Of a stretch of 64,000 bases of DNA, positions 32,539-41,351 are shown one piece after another. A model generated the notes under the pieces. That model saw only the letters and a list, made by a program, of their open reading frames with translations. It ran no database searches and was not told the origin of the DNA. The DNA comes from Eubacteriales bacterium (lineage in GTDB: Bacteria; Bacillota; Clostridia; Lachnospirales; Lachnospiraceae): contig JAUNUY010000004.1 in NCBI GenBank assembly GCA_030537935.1, positions 162,314 to 226,313 of the forward strand. Reading direction: 5' to 3'. The translations under genes were made by a program, and so were the position numbers. The number at the start of each line of letters is the position of its first letter. Position 1 is the first letter of the stretch.

Positions 32539-33231
32539 ATGAATATTTGGGTTCACTTAGCGGCCGTATCCGGTTTCATTGCGGCTGTTTTTTGCATGGT
32601 GGGCGATGCGTGGATTGTCGGTTTTGATAAAAATCGTATACCGGATCCGGCCTATCATGAAGTCGTTAAAAATGGAGACTATTCATTTTATATCGGTGCA
32701 TCGGAGAAACGTTTGCGTCGTGGGGCGTTGATAGGGGATTATTCAACGCCGTTTCTGCTGTGCAGTCTCTATGCCACCTATTATTTACTTGGTAGCGGTA
32801 GTTTTGCATTGGCAACGGTGCTCATTCTGGGTGCGGGTTTTGCCTATATGCCGCTGGCACATTGCGCTTTTTACTATCTGGGCATGGTCTATCGCTATCG
32901 ATATGCCGTCTATAAGAAGGGCTATGACATGGATGAGGAAGGATTGCGGGAGATGGAAGAGGGCATCAAGGGGATGTTGAATAAGGCGTGGATACCGTCC
33001 ATCATCCTTACGGCTGTCGGCTGGTTGATGTTTACGGTTTACGTTGCACTCGGCTACAGCATGTTACCCCGATATTTTGCCATCATCAATCCGTTGCCGC
33101 TCAGTTTTTTCTTCATGCTGACACCGAAAATTCCGTATCCCGGAAAGCCGCTGTTGGACGGTGCCGCCTTTAATATGGCGGGGACGCTGTACTATATCGT
33201 CCTCTTGATTCATCTGATGGTTATCGGATAA
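32539..33231 (+). CDS. Multi-pass membrane protein of unknown function
   Basis: A 230-aa protein with about six hydrophobic helices: HLAAVSGFIAAVFCMVGDAW, TPFLLCSLYATYYLLGSGSF, VLILGAGFAYMPLAHCAFYY, SIILTAVGWLMFTVYVALGY, PLPLSFFFMLTP and GTLYYIVLLIHLMVIG. A charged cytoplasmic loop with EEGLREMEEGIKGM lies between helices 3 and 4. I do not recognise the family with confidence. The SD GAAAGGAG precedes ATG. The gene is monocistronic with its own promoter, an upstream palindrome and a perfect terminator, so it is probably independently controlled. Confidence 0.75.
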   Translation: MNIWVHLAAVSGFIAAVFCMVGDAWIVGFDKNRIPDPAYHEVVKNGDYSFYIGASEKRLRRGALIGDYSTPFLLCSLYATYYLLGSGSFALATVLILGAGFAYMPLAHCAFYYLGMVYRYRYAVYKKGYDMDEEGLREMEEGIKGMLNKAWIPSIILTAVGWLMFTVYVALGYSMLPRYFAIINPLPLSFFFMLTPKIPYPGKPLLDGAAFNMAGTLYYIVLLIHLMVIG

Positions 33232-33258
33232 GGCCGAAGGAAGACATGACGGGGAATG

Positions 33259-33300
33259 CCACATTGAACATGTTTCAATTTGTTCAATGTGGTGTTTTTT
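33259..33300 (+). terminator. Terminator with perfect 12-bp stem
   Basis: CCACATTGAACA (33259-33270) pairs with TGTTCAATGTGG (33281-33292), followed by TGTTTTTT. Confidence 0.9.
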
Positions 33301-33326
33301 AAATAAGCGAATTCCTCATCTTACAT

Positions 33327-33355
33327 TTGCGGACCGTGTGGAAACATGCTAAAAT
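33327..33355 (+). promoter_or_regulatory. Promoter of murT-gatD
   Basis: TTGCGG (33327-33332), 17-nt spacer, TAAAAT (33350-33355) with an extended TG. The start codon lies about 20 nt after the predicted transcript start. Confidence 0.65.
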
Positions 33356-33381
33356 ATATGCATTATTAAAGGAGGCTGTGC

Positions 33382-34671
33382 ATGAATTATCTTGCATTGA
33401 TCGTGGGAAAATTAGCGGGGATTTTTTTACGGTTGGTAGGACGAAGCGGCGGTTCGCTGCCCGGGAAACTGGCCTTACGGCTCGCCCCGCATATTTTGAA
33501 AAAATTTCACATGCCCGCAACGGTGATTTTGGTAACGGGTACGAACGGAAAGACATCCTTGGCAAATATGATTGCCCGTATTATGAAAGAGAGCGGCGTA
33601 GACGTACGGAATAATGCAAAGGGCGATAATATCGCCTTCGGCATCGTATCGATGTTGATTCGCGAGTCATCCCTGCGTTTTAAAATCCGCCGGGAAGCGC
33701 TTGTGATAGAAATCGATGAGCTGACCATGGCCAATCGGCTGCATGAGATGCAGGTCAGTCACATTCTGATTGGGAACTTTTTCAGAGACCAGTTGGATCG
33801 CGCGGGAGAGATGGAGACCTTGATTCGACGCATCGGCAATGCGTTGCAGCATTACAACGGCATGTTGATACTCAATGCGGATGATCCGAATGTCTACCGA
33901 TTGCGGGCGGATGCCGTGCAGGCGACCATACGGACGTATGGAGCGGCCCATGCCGAAGGGGGTGTCGTTTCCGGTGTCAAGGAGGGGCATTTTTGCCCGC
34001 AATGTGAGTCGAACTTGGCCTATGATTGGGTTCAGTATTCCCACATCGGCAGCTATCACTGTGCCGGTTGTACATTTCAGCGGCCGAAGCCGGATTGCGA
34101 GGCGGAAAATGTGGATGCGGCGGCAGGCACATTCACCATGGAAGGACATGATTACAGGGTCAATCTGCCGGCACTGTATCACATCTATAATTGTATCGGG
34201 GCTTATGCCGTCATTCGGACGCTGGAGATTGACCCGGCGATTTATGCCCGGGTTATCGCCGACATCCATACCGCACCCGGGCGGATGGAGATGATAGACG
34301 GCTGTCTTTTGAATCTGGTCAAGAATCCGACGGGGGCGAATGAAGTACTGAACTATATTCGTCGTCTGCCGGGGGAAAAGGTATTGTTGTTTCTCTTAAA
34401 CGACGGTGTGGCCGATGGTCGGGATGTATCCTGGATTTGGGATATGGCATTGGAAGACATCGACGGGTTGTCGACAGTCATCTGCACGGGCCGGCGTGCC
34501 TATGATATGGCGTTACGATTTCGCTATGGCGGTTTTCAGGGCACGTTGACGGTGATTGAATCCATGGACGAGGCGGTACGTCAACTCAAGGCGGCTGATG
34601 GACGACATTTCGCCATCGCAAATTATACAGGCCTGTTCGCACTCAGAAAGGAGTTGCGCCATGGAGCTTAA
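33382..34671 (+). CDS. murT: Lipid II isoglutaminyl synthase, subunit MurT
   Basis: With GatD it amidates D-glutamate in lipid II to D-isoglutamine at the cytoplasmic face of the membrane. MurT is a Mur-ligase-like protein of 429 aa. The ATP loop is VILVTGTNGKTSLANMIA. It carries the MurT-specific four-cysteine zinc ribbon (CPQC ... CAGC, near 33996-34066) and a C-terminal DUF1727-type region (LLNLVKNPTGANEVL, LFLLNDGVADGRDVSWIWD). SD AAAGGAGG precedes ATG. The stop overlaps gatD by 11 nt, matching the obligate heterodimer. Confidence 0.96.
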   Translation: MNYLALIVGKLAGIFLRLVGRSGGSLPGKLALRLAPHILKKFHMPATVILVTGTNGKTSLANMIARIMKESGVDVRNNAKGDNIAFGIVSMLIRESSLRFKIRREALVIEIDELTMANRLHEMQVSHILIGNFFRDQLDRAGEMETLIRRIGNALQHYNGMLILNADDPNVYRLRADAVQATIRTYGAAHAEGGVVSGVKEGHFCPQCESNLAYDWVQYSHIGSYHCAGCTFQRPKPDCEAENVDAAAGTFTMEGHDYRVNLPALYHIYNCIGAYAVIRTLEIDPAIYARVIADIHTAPGRMEMIDGCLLNLVKNPTGANEVLNYIRRLPGEKVLLFLLNDGVADGRDVSWIWDMALEDIDGLSTVICTGRRAYDMALRFRYGGFQGTLTVIESMDEAVRQLKAADGRHFAIANYTGLFALRKELRHGA

Positions 34672-35407
34672 AATGGCATGGATGTACCCCGACATCATGG
34701 ATTTGTATGGTGATCGGGGCAATGTGGCGGCCCTTCGCTATCGTTGCCGGCAGCGGGCCGTTGAATGTACGGTTGACCATTACGGCATGGGCGATACGGT
34801 GGACTTTTCCGCTTACGATTTGGTGTTCATCGGCGGGGGTGCGGACAAGGAACAGCGTCTGTTGGCACAAGATCTTTATCGTCATCGGGCGGCCATCGAA
34901 CGGGCATTGGATACGGGCACTTTTTTTCTGTTGATTTGCGGTGCATATCAACTGTTCGGTACGTATTATATTGATGCGGCCGGGCATAAGGTGAACGGAC
35001 TGGGCTTGTACCCATACCGGACGGAAGCGGGCGGTAACGGTCGGCGTTGCATCGGTAATATCGCAGTGGAGGCCGTCTTGGACGGCGTGACGATGCAGGT
35101 CGTCGGCTTTGAAAATCATGGCGGACAGACGATGGGGGTCGACCATCCTTTCGGTCGGGTACTTCACGGTCGGGGGAATCACTTCGGCGCGCGACATGAA
35201 GGGTATTGCGACGGACGGATTCTGGGAACCTATATGCACGGTCCTTTGTTGCCGAAGAACCCGGCGTTGACGGACGGCATCATACGTCGTGCCCTGCGTA
35301 CGCGATACGGGACGGTGACCCTTCCACCCATGGATGATTCGCTGGAGCAGCGGGCGCACGACATCATGATGGAGCGAATGATGAAGGCGAAACGTGATGG
35401 CAGATGA
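34661..35407 (+). CDS. gatD: Lipid II isoglutaminyl synthase, glutaminase subunit GatD
   Basis: A class I glutamine amidotransferase-like (CobB/CobQ type) subunit that supplies ammonia to MurT. The 248 aa start MELKMAWMYPDIMDLYGDRG. The catalytic cysteine lies in FLLICGAYQLFG and the catalytic histidine in LGTYMHGPLLPKNP. FENHGGQT is also typical of the family. The start ATG 34661, with AAAGGAG 7 nt upstream, overlaps murT; longer upstream frames lie inside murT. Confidence 0.95.
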   Translation: MELKMAWMYPDIMDLYGDRGNVAALRYRCRQRAVECTVDHYGMGDTVDFSAYDLVFIGGGADKEQRLLAQDLYRHRAAIERALDTGTFFLLICGAYQLFGTYYIDAAGHKVNGLGLYPYRTEAGGNGRRCIGNIAVEAVLDGVTMQVVGFENHGGQTMGVDHPFGRVLHGRGNHFGARHEGYCDGRILGTYMHGPLLPKNPALTDGIIRRALRTRYGTVTLPPMDDSLEQRAHDIMMERMMKAKRDGR

Positions 35408-35463
35408 ATGGATTGTTGTCATAGGTGTTCCCTTATCAGGGCGAACGGAGAAGGAGGAAACGG

Positions 35464-36792
35464 ATGAGTGTTGAAACATGGCAGGAGATATTGGCAGAGG
35501 AGAAGGCGAAGCCTTATTATGCCCGTCTGCATGCCCTGACGGACGAGGCATATCAAAAGGGGACGGTTTATCCGCCCCGTGAGGCTATTTTCCGGGCATT
35601 GTCCTTGACACCGTTTGCGGCAGTACGGGTCGTGATACTGGGACAGGACCCCTATCACGGTCGGGGACAGGCACAGGGGCTGAGTTTTTCCGTGGCGCAC
35701 GCCGCCGCCATACCGCCCAGTTTAAGAAATATCTTTAAAGAATTGGGTGATGAAACGGGCATGGACATGCCGCGGCACGGGTCCCTCGTTGCATGGGCCT
35801 TGCAGGGGGTCCTAATGCTGAATACGGTATTGACCGTAGCGGCCGGTGCCGCGGGCTCGCACCGTGGTCGCGGCTGGGAAACATTAACGGATGCGCTGAT
35901 TCGGCATTTGAGTCAACGAGAGGCACCGGTCATCTTTTTACTTTGGGGACGTGATGCACAAAACAAGCGTGCCTTGATTGACGAATCGAGGCATACGGTC
36001 TTATGTGCAGCACATCCTTCTCCTTTTGCGGCACACAAGGGTTTTTTCGGTTGCGGTCATTTTAAAAAGGTCAATGAACTCTTGGTGGCAAGAGGAGCGC
36101 GTCCAATCAATTGGTCGCCCTATCGTGCAGTCGTCTTTGATATGGACGGTACGCTGGTGGATTCCGCGGCGGCAATCTGCGCCGACTTGAATGCGGCGAT
36201 TGAAACGGTGACGGATGCCCGTTATACGGCAAATGACGTGCTGCCGTTTTTGGGTGAAGGGGTACGTGTGCTGATTGAGCGAGCCGTCGATGATTTGGCG
36301 GCACGGCAATGCCTGTACCAGGGCTTGACGTCGGTTCAGGATACGGTGTATCGTCGGTATCAGGAGGTCGTGATGACCACTGACAGCGATGCGAAGGTTC
36401 GGGTCTACGACGGGATGACGGATGTCCTGCGGCGTTTGCGCACGGCCGGCTTCATTTTAGGTGTCTATTCGAATAAGAATCATGAACCGGCGAACCGAAT
36501 TGCCGAGAGCCTGTTCCCCGGACTGTTTGACTTTGTATTGGGGCAAAAAGAGGGGCAGGTTCGCAAGCCGGATACGGAAGCACTGGCCGGGATGTTGAAG
36601 GAACACGGTGTGTATATACGAGATACGATTTATGTCGGTGACGGGGATACGGATATTCATACCGGTCGCAACGGACGAATGAAAACGGTGGCCGTGGCAT
36701 GGGGTTATCGGAATCGGGCGTTGTTGGAGAAGATGAAGCCGGATCGCTTGCTGGATTGTCCGGAAGAGTTATTGAGAGAAATCGGCGTGTAA
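35464..36792 (+). CDS. Fusion of uracil-DNA glycosylase and HAD-superfamily phosphatase
   Basis: Residues 1-~217 are a complete family 1 uracil-DNA glycosylase: catalytic Asp62 in GQDPYHGRGQAQGLSFS, MLNTVLTV, FLLWGRDAQ and AHPSPFAAHKGFFGCGHF with His184. It removes uracil from DNA. Residues ~220-442 are a complete phosphoglycolate-phosphatase-like HAD: nucleophile Asp226 in VVFDMDGTLVDS, LGVYSNKNH (motif II region), QVRKPDTEAL (lysine) and YVGDGDTDIHTG (motif IV). The glycosylase ends at its usual PINW terminus and the HAD begins three residues later with almost no linker. SD GGAGG precedes ATG 35464. Each half matches its family's normal full length, so this is a genuine in-frame fusion in this assembly; a sequencing error removing a stop cannot be excluded. 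Confidence 0.9.
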   Translation: MSVETWQEILAEEKAKPYYARLHALTDEAYQKGTVYPPREAIFRALSLTPFAAVRVVILGQDPYHGRGQAQGLSFSVAHAAAIPPSLRNIFKELGDETGMDMPRHGSLVAWALQGVLMLNTVLTVAAGAAGSHRGRGWETLTDALIRHLSQREAPVIFLLWGRDAQNKRALIDESRHTVLCAAHPSPFAAHKGFFGCGHFKKVNELLVARGARPINWSPYRAVVFDMDGTLVDSAAAICADLNAAIETVTDARYTANDVLPFLGEGVRVLIERAVDDLAARQCLYQGLTSVQDTVYRRYQEVVMTTDSDAKVRVYDGMTDVLRRLRTAGFILGVYSNKNHEPANRIAESLFPGLFDFVLGQKEGQVRKPDTEALAGMLKEHGVYIRDTIYVGDGDTDIHTGRNGRMKTVAVAWGYRNRALLEKMKPDRLLDCPEELLREIGV

Positions 36793-36804
36793 GGAAGGAG
36801 AACA

Positions 36805-37626
36805 ATGTTAAAACTAATTATGTCGGATGTGGACGGAACACTGGTGCCGGACGGGGAGGACGGTATTCCGTCAGAACTTTTTGAAACGATTCGTACGTTG
36901 AAAGCACGCGGCATCGTATTTGCCGTTTGTTCGGGACGATCTTATCATTCATTGAAGGTATTGTTTGAGCCGGTGGTTGATGATATTATATTTTGCTGTG
37001 AGAACGGCGGCTATGTAAAATGCCGTGATTATGTCATTCGCGAACATCGGATGAATCCCAAAGATGTCCGAGCCCTCATTCTCGAAAGCCGGGGTATTGA
37101 CCGTATCATTCCCTGTCTCTGTACGCCCGACTGCATGTACATCGAGCGCGGCGATGCGGAGGCGAAGCGTTGGTTTATAGAAGGCTATAAGATGAATGCC
37201 GTTTTTACGGATGATTTGCTGAAGTGTCCCTTGGATCACGTCATCAAATTTGCCGTATTGGATCGTCTAGGTGTCCGGAACAATGCAAAGAAGCGTTTCA
37301 ATCCGGCATGGTGGGAGCGGATGCATATTGCGGAGTCGGGCTTTGACTGGCTGGACTTTACGGACCGTGGTGTTACGAAGGGTAGGGCGGTACGCGATAT
37401 TCAGAATTTTCTGGATATTAAATATGAGGAAACGATGGTCTTCGGGGACAACCACAATGACATCCCCATGATGAAGGAGGCGAAGTACAGTTTTGCCGTG
37501 GCCAACGCACGGGATGAAGTCAAGGCGGTATCCAACTATCGGACGGCAAGCAATACCGAACAAGGCGTGCTGAAGGTATTGCGACATGTGTTGAAAGGAA
37601 ATTACAGCTTTGATGAATTGGATTAA
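36805..37626 (+). CDS. Cof-type HAD-IIB phosphatase
   Basis: A 273-aa member of the Cof/YidA-like haloacid dehalogenase hydrolases, which dephosphorylate sugar phosphates or cofactors. Motifs are MSDVDGTLVPDG (nucleophile Asp), FAVCSGRSYHS (motif II), the C2B cap in the middle, FTDRGVTKGRAV (lysine) and MVFGDNHNDIPMM (motif IV). It lies 12 nt after the UDG-HAD gene and overlaps the DUF368 gene. The substrate is unknown. Confidence 0.9.
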   Translation: MLKLIMSDVDGTLVPDGEDGIPSELFETIRTLKARGIVFAVCSGRSYHSLKVLFEPVVDDIIFCCENGGYVKCRDYVIREHRMNPKDVRALILESRGIDRIIPCLCTPDCMYIERGDAEAKRWFIEGYKMNAVFTDDLLKCPLDHVIKFAVLDRLGVRNNAKKRFNPAWWERMHIAESGFDWLDFTDRGVTKGRAVRDIQNFLDIKYEETMVFGDNHNDIPMMKEAKYSFAVANARDEVKAVSNYRTASNTEQGVLKVLRHVLKGNYSFDELD

Positions 37627-38431
37627 ATTGGTTATCGCCGGTTGTATCATCGGCGTAGCGAACATCATACCGGGTGTGAGCGGCGGAACGATGGCGGTCA
37701 TCTTGAACATCTACGACCGCCTGATTCACGCCATCAGTCGTTTTCGGAAGGAGTGGCGCCGGCAGATTCGCTTTTTGGGGGCGATTTTCATCGGTGCGGG
37801 CATCGGTATCATTGCATTCAGCCACATGATTAAGTGGCTCTTGGAACGTTATCCGATGCAGTTGAACTGGTTCTTCATCGGGTTGATTATCGGGAGTATC
37901 CCGCTCATTTTGATGAAGGTACGGAAAAAACGGGATCAGGTATTCAATAAAATCGCGGTCTTTCTCATCTTCTTTGCCGTCATGCTGTACTTTGCAAGCA
38001 TCAACCGGCAGGCGGATGCGGGTGTTGTGGAAAAGGTAATGAGCCTGCCCCTTTTTTTACAGCTCTTCGTCCACGCAATCTTGGCGTCCGCGGCTATGAT
38101 ATTGCCGGGTGTTAGCGGTTCTCTCGTGCTCGTCATCCTCGGTTCGTATTTTACGGTGTTGACGGCGATAGCGGAGATGAATCTCTTGCTGCTCATCCCG
38201 GTCGGTCTCGGTGTGGCGGTCGGCATCGTCGGTGGCTCGAAGTTAATGGCCTACGCTTTACGACGTTGGGAGGGGATTACCTTTTCCGGCATCATGGGGC
38301 TGGTTTTGGGCAGTATCTTTACCGTCTATCGGGCGGCGGGCTTCAGCTTCAACCTCGGTGGTTTCGTTTCCGTGCTCTGCATGGCGGCCGGTGCGGCATT
38401 GGCCCTGTGGTTCGGTCAACAGGCAAAGTAG
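37613..38431 (+). CDS. DUF368 family polyprenyl-phosphate transporter (PopT-like)
   Basis: A 272-aa polytopic membrane protein. The duplicated family signature is visible: GVANIIPGVSGGTMAVIL near the N-terminus and AAMILPGVSGSLVLVILGSY in the second half. DUF368 proteins have been reported to return undecaprenyl phosphate across the membrane for reuse in wall synthesis. The start ATG 37613 (or TTG 37610) overlaps the previous gene by 14 nt. Its place a few genes after murT-gatD fits a cell-wall role. Confidence 0.88.
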   Translation: MNWIKLVIAGCIIGVANIIPGVSGGTMAVILNIYDRLIHAISRFRKEWRRQIRFLGAIFIGAGIGIIAFSHMIKWLLERYPMQLNWFFIGLIIGSIPLILMKVRKKRDQVFNKIAVFLIFFAVMLYFASINRQADAGVVEKVMSLPLFLQLFVHAILASAAMILPGVSGSLVLVILGSYFTVLTAIAEMNLLLLIPVGLGVAVGIVGGSKLMAYALRRWEGITFSGIMGLVLGSIFTVYRAAGFSFNLGGFVSVLCMAAGAALALWFGQQAK

Positions 38432-38644
38432 AATCTGTCTGCTGCGACACCGTCATGGTATCGTATCCTTTGTATTGCGGGATGCCGTCGCCGTCTCATC
38501 GGCACGAAATTTTGCGGCGGTTTCGGAAATCCGGTCCGTCATTGCTGCAGGTTTAGGCATCAGGGCCTCGGATATTCGTCAAGATATGAAGAATGACGGA
38601 TATGGGGGACACGATAATAAGGCTTCCGAAAGGGGCGGGACATA
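38432..38644. other. Intergenic stretch without a supported gene
   Basis: The plus strand stays open in one frame to 38645 but has no SD-supported start and no recognisable domain. It may be decayed coding sequence. Confidence 0.4.
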
Positions 38645-38687
38645 ACGGTGCGGGTGAAGGTGACGAACTTCACCGACACCGTTTTTT
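38645..38687 (+). terminator. Terminator for the plus-strand gene run ending in DUF368
   Basis: ACGGTG...GTGAAG pairs with CTTCAC...CACCGT, followed by TTTTTTG. Confidence 0.75.
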
Positions 38688-38691
38688 GTTA

Positions 38692-38724
38692 CAAAAAAAG
38701 ACGACCGGTAATCCGATCGTCTTG
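38692..38724 (-). terminator. Terminator of tRNA-Gln
   Basis: On the minus strand AAGACGATCGG pairs with CCGGTCGTCTT across ATTA, followed by TTTTT, just after the tRNA. Confidence 0.85.
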
Positions 38725-38728
38725 TCGC

Positions 38729-38800
38729 TGGGCTAACAGGATTCGAACCTGTAAATGCTGGAGTCAGAGTCCAGTGCCTTACCGTTTGGCGATAGCCCAA
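38729..38800 (-). tRNA. tRNA-Gln (anticodon CTG)
   Basis: The minus strand folds as a 72-nt cloverleaf: acceptor TGGGCTA (38800-38794) with TAGCCCA (38736-38730) and discriminator G (38729). The D-arm is GCC...GGC, the anticodon stem CTGGA/TCCAG with loop CTCTGAC (anticodon CTG, glutamine) and the T-arm ACAGG-TTCGAAT-CCTGT. CCA is not encoded. It is monocistronic with its own promoter and terminator. Confidence 0.95.
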
Positions 38801-38825
38801 TGTTTCGTTGAATGACAACAAAAAG

Positions 38826-38854
38826 ATTATAGTACAAAAACGGAAAAAAAGCAA
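38826..38854 (-). promoter_or_regulatory. Promoter of tRNA-Gln
   Basis: On the minus strand TTGCTT (38854-38849) and TATAAT (38831-38826) are 17 nt apart, 26 nt upstream of the tRNA. Confidence 0.75.
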
Positions 38855-38872
38855 GCTGAAAGGAGTGCAAAC

Positions 38873-39655
38873 ATGCAGAAAATCATATATTTTCTAATCG
38901 CACTTTTTGCGACGGGATTGGGATCCATGACAGGTGCGGCGGGCGGCGTCATCATGAAGCCGCTCATCGACCTCATCAGTGAATATGACACGGTCACCAT
39001 CGGCTTGTTGACGGGGATTACCCTCGTGGCGATGGGATTGGTAAATCTGGGCGGACATATTCGCAACAAGCGGCGAATCGACCTGCGTTTTCTGCTGTTC
39101 CTCACACCCGGTGCCGTTGCGGGCGGGATAGCGGGCGGTGCCGTTTTGAATACGTTGAGCGGTATGATACGGGATACAAGTCTCAAGGCGGTACAAAATG
39201 TCGTCATTCTCATACTGATGGGGATATCATTTCTCTACATTCACTATAAAGAACGCTTTCCCGGACCGGCCATCCGACAGGGGGCATTCATCTTATTTAT
39301 CGGGTTGCTGTTGGGGATGGTTTCCGCCTTTTTGGGTATCGGCGGCGGACCGATCAACGTCAGCGTGATCCTTTTCTTTTTCGCCATCCGGCCGCGGGAT
39401 GCCGCCATGTATTCCATCATCGTCATCGAGTTTGCGCAGATAGCGAAGTTGGCGGCCTTCGCCTCGGAGACGGGATTCGGCGGTTTTGATTTACGGATGC
39501 TGCCGGCCATGATTTTGGGTGGCGTGTTGGGCGGCTTTGCCGGAGCACAGCTGAATCGACGGGTGAGTGAGCGTCGAATTCTGATCATTTTCAATGCCAT
39601 CCAGGTATTTGTGATTCTGGCCTGCGTGTTGAATATTTTAGGGGTGATGCATTAA
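38873..39655 (+). CDS. TauE/SafE family membrane permease
   Basis: A 260-aa polytopic protein of the sulfite/organosulfonate exporter family. The duplicated signature appears as GLGSMTGAAGGVIMKPLI in the first half and GLLLGMVSAFLGIGGGPINV in the second, each followed by three or so helices. The SD AAAGGAG precedes ATG 38873 and overlaps the upstream region of the divergent tRNA promoter. The substrate is not predictable; anions such as sulfite or sulfoacetate are typical. Confidence 0.9.
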   Translation: MQKIIYFLIALFATGLGSMTGAAGGVIMKPLIDLISEYDTVTIGLLTGITLVAMGLVNLGGHIRNKRRIDLRFLLFLTPGAVAGGIAGGAVLNTLSGMIRDTSLKAVQNVVILILMGISFLYIHYKERFPGPAIRQGAFILFIGLLLGMVSAFLGIGGGPINVSVILFFFAIRPRDAAMYSIIVIEFAQIAKLAAFASETGFGGFDLRMLPAMILGGVLGGFAGAQLNRRVSERRILIIFNAIQVFVILACVLNILGVMH

Positions 39656-39788
39656 TGTGGCAACGAGGATGCTTCACGAACGGGCCGTCATGCGGTGAGT
39701 CTGCGAGCGATATGCCGAATTTATCCGGCGTAAAGGGCGGCAACGGGAAGCTCTCAAGCCGATGGCACATTTGAAATACTTATCGATA

Positions 39789-39817
39789 TTGCAAATGTGT
39801 TTAAAGTATGGTACATT
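39789..39817 (+). promoter_or_regulatory. Possible promoter of the sodium:solute symporter gene
   Basis: TTGCAA (39789-39794), 17-nt spacer, TACATT (39812-39817), 37 nt before the start codon. The rest of the gap from 39656 holds nothing recognisable. Confidence 0.45.
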
Positions 39818-39853
39818 GAACTCAGCAGTTAAATTCATCAGGAGGAGGTTTAC

Positions 39854-41296
39854 ATGGAATTGAATGGAATCGTAATCGCGATTGTCGTCGTTTATCTTCT
39901 GGGGATGTTGGCCATCGGGTTCTACTCTTCGAAAAAGATTAAGAGTAATGAGGACTTTATGGTAGCGGGACGCCATCTGGGGCCCATCCTCATGGCCGGT
40001 ACGCTTGCGGCGACGGAAATCGGCGGCGGCTCTTCATTGGGTGTCGTTGAAAAATCATACGGAAATTGGGGGCTGGGTGCATCATGGTACGTCATCACGA
40101 TGGGTATCGCCTTCGTTATCCTTTCGTTTATTGCTCCGAAATTCCGTGCGGCGGAGGTCAAAACCGTACCGGAGTACTTCCGTCGGCGTTACGGTCGTAG
40201 TGCGGGTCTGGTGACGTCCATTATCATGATTCTGCCTTTGATCGGTCTGACGGCATCTCAGTTCATCGCTTCGGCGACCATCGTTTCGGTTATGCTCGGA
40301 CTGGACATCAAGGTGGCCGTTACCATCGTGGCGGTTGTCGTGACCATCTATGCCATCATGGGCGGTCTATGGGCCGTAGCATTGACGGACTTCGTACAGG
40401 TATTCCTAATTGTCATTGGCATGGTGCTGGCCGTACCGTTCGCCCTGAACCTTGCGGGCGGCTGGGACAACGTCGTGGCGAATGTACCGGCGGGAACCTT
40501 TGACATGTTCAAGGGTATCAGCGTATCGACCATTATCGGTCTTATCGTGATGTATGTGGCATCCTTTACGGTAGGGCAGGAAGCAGTGTCCCGATTCTAT
40601 GCGGCGCGGAACGAGAAGGTGGCCGTACAAGGTTCCGTCATCTCGTCCATCATCAACTTCATCTATGCGTTCATTCCCACCATCCTGGGTATCATCACCC
40701 TTGCGTTGGTGAACATGGGCAGTATGGATGAGGGTGTCATTTTGGCCAACGGCGCCAAATTTGCCTTGCCCCACCTCGCCATGGCGGCGATGCCGGCGGT
40801 GATTGTCGGCCTCTTATTTTCGGGTATTATCTCGGCAACGATGTCTTCGGCAGATTCCGATTTGCTGGGGGCGGGTTCCATCTTCGGCAACGATATTTAC
40901 AAGGTCTACATTAAGCCGAATGCGACGAACAAGCAGGTGATGCGTACAACCAAGATTACGATGCTCGTTGTCGGTCTCTTAGGTTGGCTGATTGCCTTTA
41001 CCAGTACGGAAAACCTGATCAACATTCTGATGTTCTCCTTTACCTTGCGGGCAGCCGGTGCCTTCTTCCCCTATGTATTCGGTCTGTATTGGAAGAAGTC
41101 GTCGCTGGCGGGCACCATCGCATCCCTTATTTTGGGGTCCGCGACGGTCATTATCTTGGAGCAATTCGATGTGTCCATTTTCAACTTGGAGCCGATTATT
41201 CCGGGCTTGTTGGTCAGCCTGATTTCCTTTGTCGTTATCACGCTGATATTCCCGAGCAAGCGAAACAGCTGCGAATTGACACCGGAAGAAGATTAA
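39854..41296 (+). CDS. Sodium:solute symporter (SSS family)
   Basis: A 480-aa membrane transporter with about 13 helices that uses the sodium gradient to import a small organic solute. Family features include the N-terminal YLLGMLAIGFYSSKKIKSNEDF motif region, AGRHLGPILMAGTLAATEIGGGSS, VPEYFRRRYG, and the sodium-site region ISATMSSADSDLLGAGSI. The exact substrate (proline, pantothenate, sugars) cannot be set from sequence. SD GGAGGAGG precedes ATG. A GC-rich hairpin (about 41309-41333) with a weak T-run separates it from the GNAT gene. Confidence 0.92.
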   Translation: MELNGIVIAIVVVYLLGMLAIGFYSSKKIKSNEDFMVAGRHLGPILMAGTLAATEIGGGSSLGVVEKSYGNWGLGASWYVITMGIAFVILSFIAPKFRAAEVKTVPEYFRRRYGRSAGLVTSIIMILPLIGLTASQFIASATIVSVMLGLDIKVAVTIVAVVVTIYAIMGGLWAVALTDFVQVFLIVIGMVLAVPFALNLAGGWDNVVANVPAGTFDMFKGISVSTIIGLIVMYVASFTVGQEAVSRFYAARNEKVAVQGSVISSIINFIYAFIPTILGIITLALVNMGSMDEGVILANGAKFALPHLAMAAMPAVIVGLLFSGIISATMSSADSDLLGAGSIFGNDIYKVYIKPNATNKQVMRTTKITMLVVGLLGWLIAFTSTENLINILMFSFTLRAAGAFFPYVFGLYWKKSSLAGTIASLILGSATVIILEQFDVSIFNLEPIIPGLLVSLISFVVITLIFPSKRNSCELTPEED

Positions 41297-41351
41297 TATG
41301 TTATGGGACGGGTGGCCGCAGGGTCACCCGTTTGTATAAGCAGGAGGGTAC

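Noticed and set aside
38358..38645. Plus-strand frame after the DUF368 gene
   Set aside because: It begins inside the DUF368 gene, and the non-overlapping part lacks a start with SD and any recognisable domain; kept only as a possible relic.
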